7,526 bases of DNA, taken from NCBI GenBank assembly GCA_011051855.1, contig DRKG01000166.1, positions 1 to 7,526 on the forward strand, in the 5' to 3' direction. The notes below the pieces were generated by a model. The model did no database searches and was not told where the DNA came from. It saw only the letters and a list, made by a program, of their open reading frames with translations. Below are positions 1-6,423 of the stretch, one piece after another. The position numbers and the translations under genes are program-made. The stretch comes from a bacterium. GTDB taxonomy: Bacteria > Planctomycetota > UBA1135 > UBA2386. Position 1 is the stretch's first letter. Each line of letters begins with the position of its first letter.

Positions 1-1
1 C

Positions 2-1594
2 GGCGAGGACGAGGACAAGGTGCGGGAGATCGTGCGTGAGCCGATGAAGGGCTACCTGCGGTCGAGCATCGATCTGGTCAAGCAGGCGGCATGGTCGTTC
101 CCGGCCTTCAAGAACCGGGTCGACAAGCCCGGGGAGATGGATGCGCTGCTCAACGGCGGATTGACGCCGGCCGACTTCGAGGCGTTGCTCGATTTCTCGT
201 TCGAGCGCTACTACCAGACCAGCGGCCTGTTCGGCACGCCCGAGAGCTGTGTGGCGCTGGTCGATCGATTGCGCGGCATGCAGGTGGACGAGATCGCGTG
301 CCTGGTCGATTTCGGCGTTCCGACCGAACTGGTGATGGACAGTCTGCCGCACCTGCTGGACTTGAAGCGGCGTTGCGATGCGCACGAGGCGGCGGCCCGG
401 GTCGTCGAGGAGGTGCCGGCCCGCGAACCGTCGTCCCTGAGCATTCCGCAACTGATGCGCCAACACCAGGTGACGCACTTCCAGTGCACGCCGTCGATGG
501 CCGGCATGCTGCTGCTCGATCCCGAGGCACCGGCCGCGCTACGCGGCCTGCGGCACATGCTCGTCGGCGGTGAAGCCCTGCCGTCGACCCTGGCAAAGCA
601 GTTGCACGGCCTGGTTCCGCGGGTGCACGACGTCTACGGCCCGACCGAGACCACGGTGTGGTCGACGACGTTCGAACTCGACGGCGGCGAAACGGTGCCG
701 ATCGGCCGGCCGCTGGCCAACCAGCAGGTCTACGTGCTCGACGACCACCTGCAGCCGGTGCCGATCGGCAGTGTCGGAGAGCTGTGGATCGGCGGCGACG
801 GGGTCACCGCCGGTTACTTCCGCCGGCCGGAACTGACCGACGAGCGCTTCCGCCCCGACCCGTTCCGCTGCAACTCGTCGGGCACCGGTGCCGACGGCGG
901 CAGGATCTATGCGACCGGGGATCTGGTCCGTTGGCGCCCCGACGGGGTGCTGGAATACCTCGGTCGCAAGGACCATCAGGTCAAGGTGCGCGGTTACCGG
1001 ATCGAACTCGGTGAGATCGAGGCGGCCCTGAACCAGCATCGCGGTGTGCGCGAGGCGGTGGTGGTGGCCCGCGAGCACGGCGGGGAGACCCGGCTGTGCG
1101 CCTACTACGTGGCGCGCTCGCCGGCGCCGACGACCGAGCAGTTGCGCGACCATCTACGGCACTCGCTGCCCGAGTTCATGGTGCCGGCGCACTTCGTCGT
1201 GCTCGCGGATCTGCCGCGCACGCCGAACCTGAAGGTCGACCGCAAGGCGTTGCCGCCGCCGGATGCGGTGACGGCGGCGCCGCGCCAGCGCACCGCGGCG
1301 GCCGACGAGACCGAGGACGCGATCCTGCAGATCTGGCAGCAGGCGCTCGGCACGGACGACGTCGGCGTCGAGGACAACTTCTTCGACTCGGGCGGCCACA
1401 GCATCCTCGCGGTCAAGGTGCACCGCGAAGTGGTGCAGCGGCTGGGCGTCGAGCTGCAGGTCACCGACCTGTTCCGCTTCCCGACCGTGCGCTCGCTGGC
1501 GCGCCACATGCAGGTCGGCGCCTCGACGCCGACGGCAGCGCAGCAGGCGATGGAGCGCGCCAGGCAGCGGCGCAATCTGCTGCGGCGGCGGTGA
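2..1594 (+). CDS. Nonribosomal peptide synthetase, C-terminal part (luciferase-like monooxygenase end, adenylation, carrier); 5' partial
   Basis: The reading frame is open from base 2 and continues upstream of the window; 530 codons are visible. Residues 1 to about 126 match the C-terminal end of the NRPS/PKS-embedded luciferase-like (FMN-dependent) monooxygenase family, with EIVREPMKGYLRSS near the start and FGTPES and DEIACLVDFGV later. Adenylation sequence resumes near residue 142, in the part that normally lies between core motifs A4 and A5. It then runs through A5 (VYGPTE, from 211), A6 (GELWIGGDG), A7 (ATGDL, about 304), A8 (GRKDHQVKVRGYRIELGEIE, from about 322), A9 (LPEFMVP, 389) and A10 (NLKVDRKAL, 409), with the catalytic lysine at 411. 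A carrier domain follows, with phosphopantetheine serine 467 in GGHS. The protein ends about 25 residues after that domain in a basic tail, with no thioesterase, reductase or condensation domain. The enzyme should activate an amino acid (glycine predicted from partial pocket residues), load it on the carrier and perhaps oxidise the intermediate. The product is unknown. Confidence 0.95.
   Translation, partial: GEDEDKVREIVREPMKGYLRSSIDLVKQAAWSFPAFKNRVDKPGEMDALLNGGLTPADFEALLDFSFERYYQTSGLFGTPESCVALVDRLRGMQVDEIACLVDFGVPTELVMDSLPHLLDLKRRCDAHEAAARVVEEVPAREPSSLSIPQLMRQHQVTHFQCTPSMAGMLLLDPEAPAALRGLRHMLVGGEALPSTLAKQLHGLVPRVHDVYGPTETTVWSTTFELDGGETVPIGRPLANQQVYVLDDHLQPVPIGSVGELWIGGDGVTAGYFRRPELTDERFRPDPFRCNSSGTGADGGRIYATGDLVRWRPDGVLEYLGRKDHQVKVRGYRIELGEIEAALNQHRGVREAVVVAREHGGETRLCAYYVARSPAPTTEQLRDHLRHSLPEFMVPAHFVVLADLPRTPNLKVDRKALPPPDAVTAAPRQRTAAADETEDAILQIWQQALGTDDVGVEDNFFDSGGHSILAVKVHREVVQRLGVELQVTDLFRFPTVRSLARHMQVGASTPTAAQQAMERARQRRNLLRRR
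1461..1594. other. 134-base convergent coding overlap of the NRPS and DUF1080-like genes
   Basis: The plus-strand NRPS gene ends with TGA at 1592-1594. The minus-strand lipoprotein gene has no stop until TGA at 1461-1463. The plus-strand coding is certain here because it encodes the conserved end of the carrier domain. The minus-strand reading is not conserved-looking. The two genes therefore have no intergenic space, and no clear bidirectional terminator with a T-tract is present between or around their ends. Confidence 0.85.
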
Positions 1595-2216
1595 CGCGCG
1601 GCCGCCAGCGCAGCGAGCGCACGCGGGCCGTGGTCGCGAAGCTGGCGATGCCGAGTGGACGGCTGAGCTCGACTTCGGGACGCAGCGACAGCCTGCGTCC
1701 ACGCAGGTCGGCTGCGAGGAAAGGCTCGTCGTCGAGCCATACCGTGACCGCATCGGTGCGCACCTCGATGCGGAACGTGTAGTCGCGATCGGTCTCGAAG
1801 CCGCGCAGGGTGCAGGTCGCGTTCCGCGAAGCGTCTTCGCCGTCGAGGCTCGAGAGGCCGCAGACGGCGCCACCCCAGCCGCCGGCGACCAAAGTCAGGT
1901 GGCCGTCGCGGACCGGGAACGTAAGGCCGCAGAAGAAATCGGTGCCGTCGAGGCGCGCGGCCGTGACTTCGAGGTCGTAGCTGCCGGTCGGCGGCGTGCC
2001 GGCGTAGGTGAGGCCGGTCAGGGGATTGCCGCAGGCCAGGCGCAGCGCACCGTCGACGACCGCGACCTCGCCTTCCCCGCCGAACGCAGTGACCCGCCAG
2101 CCGGCGAGGGTGCGACCGTCGAACAGCTCGATCCACGGACAAGGCGGCGGTGGGCCTGCGCAGGCTGTCAGCGCCAAGGCGAGCGGCAGCACGCGCCATC
2201 CGTCCGCCATCGCCAT
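1461..2216 (-). CDS. DUF1080-like (3-keto-disaccharide hydrolase/LamG-fold) lipoprotein with an antisense C-terminal tail
   Basis: This 251-residue protein starts at an ATG two bases after the stop of the upstream gene, so translation is probably coupled. An in-frame ATG two codons later is an equally possible start, and no clear Shine-Dalgarno sequence is visible. The N-terminus has a short hydrophobic stretch ending in the lipobox LTAC, with Cys19 as lipidation site, which predicts a lipoprotein. Residues 28-207 look like a single concanavalin-like beta sandwich of the DUF1080 group, with the hallmark LFDGRTLAGW at 31-40 and later strands such as YTFRIEVRTDAVTVWLDD. DUF1080 proteins are often carbohydrate-active or carbohydrate-binding, and some are 3-keto-disaccharide hydrolases; activity here is not established. 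The recognisable domain ends at residue 207-208, exactly where the convergent NRPS gene ends. The last 43 residues are low-complexity (Ala, Ser, Arg, Pro) and lie wholly antisense to the NRPS carrier domain, so they look like accidental read-on. Confidence 0.85.
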   Translation of the reverse strand: MAMADGWRVLPLALALTACAGPPPPCPWIELFDGRTLAGWRVTAFGGEGEVAVVDGALRLACGNPLTGLTYAGTPPTGSYDLEVTAARLDGTDFFCGLTFPVRDGHLTLVAGGWGGAVCGLSSLDGEDASRNATCTLRGFETDRDYTFRIEVRTDAVTVWLDDEPFLAADLRGRRLSLRPEVELSRPLGIASFATTARVRSLRWRPRVTAAAADCAAAWRAPSPAALPSASRRRPACGAPASARSGSGTGR

Positions 2217-2218
2217 CG

Positions 2219-4594
2219 CTACTTGCCGGTCAGCACGGGGCTCGTGCTCTGCTTCAGGAACAGGATCGCCATGGCGGTGCGTTCGAGCTGCAGGTCGCCG
2301 TTCTGTTCGCTCGGCCAGTGGCCGTTGTCGAGCTGCAACAACACCAAGGCCATGGCCCCCTCGAAGTACCAGTCGCGGTCTTGGATCAGGGCCACACCGG
2401 AGAGCAGCGAGGCGCGTTCGAGGCCGTAGAGGTAGTAGTAGAACCAACGGTTCTGACGGGTCATCGCGCCCGGGTGGTAGCGCACGGTCAGGTTGTCGGC
2501 GAGCCACGCGAAGCCGTCGTGGCGCGCCCGGGTGGCCGCGGCCTGGAGCTGCGGGTGGCGCGATTGCGGGTCGTCGAGCAGGGCCGCCTGGCAGATCGCC
2601 AGCCCGGTGATGCCGGCGCAGGTCATGCTCCCCCAGATGCCGGCCTCGGCGCCGTTGCCTTCGGCGTGCATGTAGCTCCAGCCGTTGGCGTGGGCCGTCA
2701 GGCGCGCCTGGGTGCCGCCCGCGGTGGGGTCGAACTGCATGCGGCTGTGGGTGCGGTAGTCCATCAGGTCGAGCGTGAGCTTGCGTCCGGATTCCTGCTG
2801 CACGTCGATCAGGTGGTTGGCGGCTGCTTCCCAGACGATCGGCGGCACGTCGATGCCACACAGGTGCGCGGCGTAGAGGCCGAGCAGACCGTATTGGTGT
2901 ACGGAGTTGTCGTAGCGCCTCCCTTCGACGTAGTTGAAGCGCAGCAGGTAGGCCGGGTCGACGCGGGTGTCCACGTTCATCAGCAAGCGCTCGACCCACT
3001 GCTGCATCAGCTTGCGATCGGCCTCGGGCAACTGGCGCTTGCGCGGTCGGTCGATCTGGCCGCTGCGCAGCAGGGACACCTCGGTCGCGGGTTGGTAGTA
3101 GGCGGCCAGTGCCATCAGCGCGTTGCCGAGCGAGTAGGTGTCGATCAGCGGCCGCCGCCGCAGCTCGTCGAGAGCCTGCACCAGCACCTTGTCGTCCTTC
3201 GGCACGCCCCCCTTGATCAACGCCAAAAGGCAGATCGCGAGACGGCCGCTGCCGTAGCTGCGGGCCGCCTTGGGGCCAGCGCTGCCCGTGTCGCCGCGGT
3301 TCGGCGTCTTCAGGTGTTCGCGCAGGCGGTGCGTGCCCTTGGCGATCGCCTCTTTGACCAGCAGCCGAAACGCCGTGTCCTGGTTCTCGTGGGTGCGCTG
3401 CAGGCGCCAGTGTTCCTGTTGGTGCAGGTCGCCGGCCGGGTCGCGAAAGTCGGCTCCGCGCGAGATCGAGCCTTCGAGGTCGGTGTCGAACTCGACCACA
3501 CGCGCGCTCTGGCCGCGCACTTCGAGCCGCCGTCGCACGGTCAGTTCACCCTCGAAGGCATAGTGGATGTAGCGCAGCACGGCAGCTTTCAGGAACCGCT
3601 TGTCGTCGCCGTTCGCCGCCGGTTCCTTGGTCGTTTTCAGCTTGCAGGTGATCGTCTGCCAGCCATCGGGATCTGCGGCGGTCACACGGCCGCGCACCTT
3701 GAGGTCGCCGAGTTGCCACATGCGCGGCGCAGTGAGGCGGATGTTGCCGCCGTTGACGCCCTGCTGCAGGTTGGTCGCAACCCACCAGGCGACTTCGTGC
3801 AACTGGATGGGTGGCTTCTCGACGTATTCGCCCTGTTCGTCGAGTTCGCCCTCGAGCAACAAAGGCGGCACCCGGAAACCGCCGAACAGATCGTTGTGGA
3901 CGCGGGCTGCCGCCGCTCGCTCGCGCCGCAGATATTGCTCGAGGGCCTTCGGCTTGACGCCGCGCGGCAGGCGATAGAAGTAGGCGAGTTCGAGGTCGAG
4001 ATACTGCGCGCCGCCGATGTCGGTGCACTGCACGGCGAGCGTGTTGTCTCCCCGCTGCCAGGCATCGAGTCGCTTGCCGGTGACGACGTAGAACCTGCCG
4101 GTGCCCCAGCCGTCGTTGGCGACGATCAGCTTGCCGTTCAGCCATACGCGCACGCCGTCGTCGTGGTCGATCTTGAACAGCAGCGCCTTCGGCCGGCTGC
4201 GGCCGAGGTCGCAGTGGGTGCGCAGGCAGCAGACCGCGTTCTTCCAGACGGTGCGGTGGTTTCCGTTGGCGGCCGGGTCGGGGCCGAAGCCTGCGAAGCC
4301 GACGAACCAGCCGGAGTCGTCGAAGTTCGCTTGTTCGAAGCCGTGCGGCACGCCCTTCCGGGGACAGGTGTAGTACCGCCAGCGATGCGGGGTGGCGCTC
4401 TTGCCCGACTCGATCGCCACCGTTGGATTCAGTCGCGATGGCGGGGGTGTGACTTCGAGACGGTGGGTCGTGCGTTCGTAGACGTGGGCGCCTCGGTGCG
4501 GGATGTCCCAGCGGAGGTCCTGGCTGCGCAGCGCGGTCGCGAGCGCGAGCAGGGCCAGGGTGGGAATGAGCACGGGGGAGGCGATTCGTCGCAT
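2219..4594 (-). CDS. Exported two-part protein: jelly-roll-like N-terminal domain and squalene-cyclase-fold alpha/alpha C-terminal domain
   Basis: This 791-residue protein starts at the ATG two bases after the stop of the zinc-ribbon gene. That start gives a clean signal peptide (MRRIASPVLIP, then a Leu/Ala core) with cleavage probably before Gln25. A longer in-frame reading from a GTG at 4819 adds 75 Arg-rich residues out of frame with the upstream gene and is not credible. Residues about 70-205 resemble the galactose-binding or jelly-roll module seen beside glycosidase-like domains in Planctomycetota, with FDDSGW at 91-96 and DDGVRVWLNGK at 145-155. Residues about 230-400 are beta-rich and not recognised. 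Residues about 445-785 resemble the prenyltransferase/squalene-oxidase alpha-toroid, with GSMTCAGITGLAICQ at 655-669, YYLYGLERA at 720-728, and DWYFEGA and TAMAILFL near the end. No DXDD cyclase motif is seen in this part, so terpene cyclisation is unlikely. A binding or glycan-directed role outside the cytoplasm is more plausible, but the function is unknown. Confidence 0.88.
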   Translation of the reverse strand: MRRIASPVLIPTLALLALATALRSQDLRWDIPHRGAHVYERTTHRLEVTPPPSRLNPTVAIESGKSATPHRWRYYTCPRKGVPHGFEQANFDDSGWFVGFAGFGPDPAANGNHRTVWKNAVCCLRTHCDLGRSRPKALLFKIDHDDGVRVWLNGKLIVANDGWGTGRFYVVTGKRLDAWQRGDNTLAVQCTDIGGAQYLDLELAYFYRLPRGVKPKALEQYLRRERAAAARVHNDLFGGFRVPPLLLEGELDEQGEYVEKPPIQLHEVAWWVATNLQQGVNGGNIRLTAPRMWQLGDLKVRGRVTAADPDGWQTITCKLKTTKEPAANGDDKRFLKAAVLRYIHYAFEGELTVRRRLEVRGQSARVVEFDTDLEGSISRGADFRDPAGDLHQQEHWRLQRTHENQDTAFRLLVKEAIAKGTHRLREHLKTPNRGDTGSAGPKAARSYGSGRLAICLLALIKGGVPKDDKVLVQALDELRRRPLIDTYSLGNALMALAAYYQPATEVSLLRSGQIDRPRKRQLPEADRKLMQQWVERLLMNVDTRVDPAYLLRFNYVEGRRYDNSVHQYGLLGLYAAHLCGIDVPPIVWEAAANHLIDVQQESGRKLTLDLMDYRTHSRMQFDPTAGGTQARLTAHANGWSYMHAEGNGAEAGIWGSMTCAGITGLAICQAALLDDPQSRHPQLQAAATRARHDGFAWLADNLTVRYHPGAMTRQNRWFYYYLYGLERASLLSGVALIQDRDWYFEGAMALVLLQLDNGHWPSEQNGDLQLERTAMAILFLKQSTSPVLTGK

Positions 4595-4596
4595 GG

Positions 4597-4920
4597 TCAG
4601 CCGAAGTTGAGGCCGCACTCCGGGCAGCGGGTGACGCCGGCGGTGCGGAACTTCGCCAAGCAGGCCGGGCACTGGGTTTCTTCGGCGTCGAGATCGCAGA
4701 CGACGTCGTGCACGGGCAGACCCTGACGGGCGACCATCGCGTCGAGGTGTTGCTGGTGCACGTCGAGCGCGCGCCGTCGATCCGTGCTCGCGACCGCGAG
4801 CCACGCGTGCGGGCCTCACCCGCCGGGCAATGGGCCGCTGGCGGTGGCGATGCCCGCCGCCTGCAACTGTTCCCGAATCTCGCGCATGTAGGATGCTTTG
4901 CCCTGGAAGGTGATCTGCAT
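4597..4920 (-). CDS. Small zinc-ribbon protein interrupted by an in-frame UGA (candidate selenoprotein, or nonsense mutation)
   Basis: One frame runs 107 codons from ATG 4920 to TGA 4597-4599 and is broken only by a TGA at 4816-4818 (codon 35). The 34 codons before it begin MQITFQGKASYMREIREQL and end GPLPGG. The 72 codons after it begin GPHAWLAVASTDRRRALDV and end in a zinc ribbon, CPAC at 84-87 and CPEC at 99-102 (CxxC-x11-CxxC). Both halves use G- or C-ending codons like the neighbours. The predicted strand and helix order (strand, helix, strand AWLAVA, helix) fits a small ferredoxin-like domain similar in plan to DUF2007-type proteins; this resemblance is from memory and weak. The gene sits two bases before the next start. 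An in-frame GTG at 4938 would add six residues and has a weak, distant AGGT upstream; the ATG has none. If UGA is a true stop, the product is a 34-residue fragment plus a possible restart at an internal ATG. If UGA is read as selenocysteine, the product is full length. UGA is an ordinary stop elsewhere in the window, including at the end of this gene. Confidence 0.65.
4783..4805 (-). promoter_or_regulatory. Hairpin downstream of the in-frame UGA, SECIS-like
   Basis: On the coding strand, a perfect 6-bp stem GCTCGC/GCGAGC (4801-4796 with 4791-4786) closes a GGTC tetraloop at 4795-4792. A bulged G and three further pairs (4805-4803 with 4785-4783) extend it. The stem starts 14 nt and the loop 20 nt after the UGA. 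Bacterial SECIS elements are short stem-loops just after the UGA with G in the first loop positions; the E. coli fdhF element has a GGUCU loop about 18 nt after its UGA. The match is suggestive only, because hairpins are common in DNA this GC-rich. Confidence 0.3.
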
Positions 4921-4971
4921 GCCGGCGGGGACGTCCACGCGGCCAGTCTACCTGGGATCCCTCGGGGTGCG

Positions 4972-6423
4972 CTACCGTCGGCGCAGGGTTGCGATCGCGG
5001 CGCGGAGGGCGCGTTCCTGCCGGTCCGTTCGGGCGTATCCGTCGGCCAGCAGCAGCAGGTCCGGGCGCAGCGCCAAGTGCAGCACGCGGCGCGCCGGCGA
5101 GTCGGGCCGCTCGGGGTGCTCTTGCAGGACCACGCAGGTGCGGGTGAGCGAACCGTCGGCCTGTTCGTGCCAGCCACCATCGTCTTCGGCGTCATCGTCG
5201 ATGGCGAGGCCGTGTTTGCGCAGGTGGTGGGCGATCCAGCGGTCGGCGAGGCGGCGGTTCCACGCCGGCACACCGTCCGGAACGCGCAGGCCGCTCAACC
5301 ACAGTTGGCCGTGTTTGGGGCCGGTCCAGCGCACGCGGAACGCAGCACCGCCGACCCGCTGCTCGGCGTGCCAGCCGTCGGGGCCGTGCATCTCGACGTC
5401 GAACAACTCGTTGCGGTAGGTGGTGCCATCGAGCACGCCGCCGGTGTGGTGGCGCAGCGGTCGCGCCGCGGCCTGCGCCTCGCTGCAGTCGAGTTCGAGC
5501 AGCATGTAGCTCTGGAACAGCGCCTCGACGCGGTCGCGGTGGCGCGCGAGCGAGCTGGCGCGACCGCGCAGCAGCAGGAGGTGCTGCAAGCCGCCGAAGG
5601 TGACCACGTGGAAGATCGTGCGGCAGCCGCTCTCGCGCCCGTCTGCGGACGGCACCTCGACGACGAGGCGCGCGGAGTCCATACCCGGCGGCGGGGAGGC
5701 GGCGTGCATCGGTGGGCGCCAGCGATCGGGAACGCCGATCCGCGCATCGGGCTCGATCCGGTGGAATGCGCCGGCGAGCTGCTGCGCGACCTCGGCGGCC
5801 GGGGTCTGGCGCGCGTCGACACGCACGCTGACATCGCAGACGACATCGGTGCCGAGCAGGTAGAAGCTGGCGGCTTCGAGCGCGAGGGTGCGGCTGCGGC
5901 GCAACGGCACGCACAAAAAGCCGTCGACGCCGCCGATCTCGTAGTTGCACGGTGGGCAGCGCAGCCGGCCTCCTTCGACGCAGCGTGTCGCGGGCGGCAC
6001 CTCGATCGCAAACGTCGGCACGACCGTGTCGGCGCCGTCGCAGCGGACCGCGAGGTAGCTGTCTTCGACGAGGCCGCCTTCGGCGATGTCGGTCCTGCCG
6101 GGGAAATGCATCACGTGGCGCACGCGCACCAGCGACCGCTCGCCGATCGTGTGCGGCCCCTGCACGATGGTCGAGGCGCGGCGACGCACGCGCCCGAGCT
6201 GGATCAGCCGGCGCAGGTGGCGGCCGCGCATCGCCAGCGAACCCGGTTCGTCGGGTTCGAATCGCGCAAGGTAGCCGGCGATGTCCCCGCGTTGGAACAG
6301 GTCGTCGAGTTCGTGCAGCAGCCGTTCGATCCCGGCGCGGTCCGCATCCTGCGCGCGGCCGAGCGGGGCGAGGACCGGCAGCAATGTCGCCAGCAATGCC
6401 GGAGTGAGGCGCGCGGCGGTCAT
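4972..6423 (-). CDS. Secreted protein of unknown function with a CPPC motif
   Basis: This 483-residue protein starts at an ATG that overlaps the stop of the upstream gene as ATGA. A strong GGAGGTGA lies nine bases before the start. The N-terminus is a Sec signal peptide with a Leu/Ala core and likely cleavage after GRA, before Gln25. Residues 31-140, beginning LLHELDDLFQRGDIAGYLARF, resemble an NTF2/SnoaL-type small domain in pattern. Cysteines at 148, 156 and 159 (C-x7-CPPC, followed by NYEIGG) could form a disulfide, redox or metal site outside the cytoplasm. The remainder appears to hold two similar alpha/beta units, about 180-312 and 338-482. Each ends in a hydrophobic strand followed by a helix of the type AL-x-A or EALFQSY, a pattern seen in PsbP/DUF1795-like proteins. 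No catalytic motif is recognised and the family assignment is open. It is probably co-transcribed with the sigma factor pair and could be one of its outputs. Confidence 0.85.
   Translation of the reverse strand: MTAARLTPALLATLLPVLAPLGRAQDADRAGIERLLHELDDLFQRGDIAGYLARFEPDEPGSLAMRGRHLRRLIQLGRVRRRASTIVQGPHTIGERSLVRVRHVMHFPGRTDIAEGGLVEDSYLAVRCDGADTVVPTFAIEVPPATRCVEGGRLRCPPCNYEIGGVDGFLCVPLRRSRTLALEAASFYLLGTDVVCDVSVRVDARQTPAAEVAQQLAGAFHRIEPDARIGVPDRWRPPMHAASPPPGMDSARLVVEVPSADGRESGCRTIFHVVTFGGLQHLLLLRGRASSLARHRDRVEALFQSYMLLELDCSEAQAAARPLRHHTGGVLDGTTYRNELFDVEMHGPDGWHAEQRVGGAAFRVRWTGPKHGQLWLSGLRVPDGVPAWNRRLADRWIAHHLRKHGLAIDDDAEDDGGWHEQADGSLTRTCVVLQEHPERPDSPARRVLHLALRPDLLLLADGYARTDRQERALRAAIATLRRR

Noticed and set aside
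539..1153. 204-codon minus-strand frame inside the NRPS
   Set aside because: It is antisense to core adenylation motifs A5-A8, which are clearly coding on the plus strand.
1584..1606. Inverted repeat GGCGGC/GCCGCC across the NRPS stop as a terminator
   Set aside because: The stem is only six pairs with an 11-base loop, there is no T-run on either strand, and such repeats are frequent at this GC content.
1105..2199. 364-codon minus-strand frame overlapping the DUF1080-like gene
   Set aside because: It is an Arg-rich shadow in another frame. The lipobox and LFDGRTLAGW hallmark lie in the frame chosen.
2150..4726. 858-codon open frame on the plus strand
   Set aside because: It is antisense to the 791-residue gene. 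Its composition is Val/Ala/Arg/Gln-rich with no domain pattern, as expected for a mirror frame in very GC-rich DNA.
4816..4818. Explaining the in-frame UGA by a genome-wide recoding of UGA to Trp or Gly
   Set aside because: UGA terminates the NRPS, the sigma factor, the membrane protein and this gene itself, so it acts as a normal stop here.
4595..4819. N-terminal extension of the 791-residue protein from a GTG at 4819
   Set aside because: The added 75 residues are Arg/Pro-rich, hide the signal peptide, and overlap the zinc-ribbon coding frame. The ATG at 4594 gives a clean signal peptide and a two-base gap.
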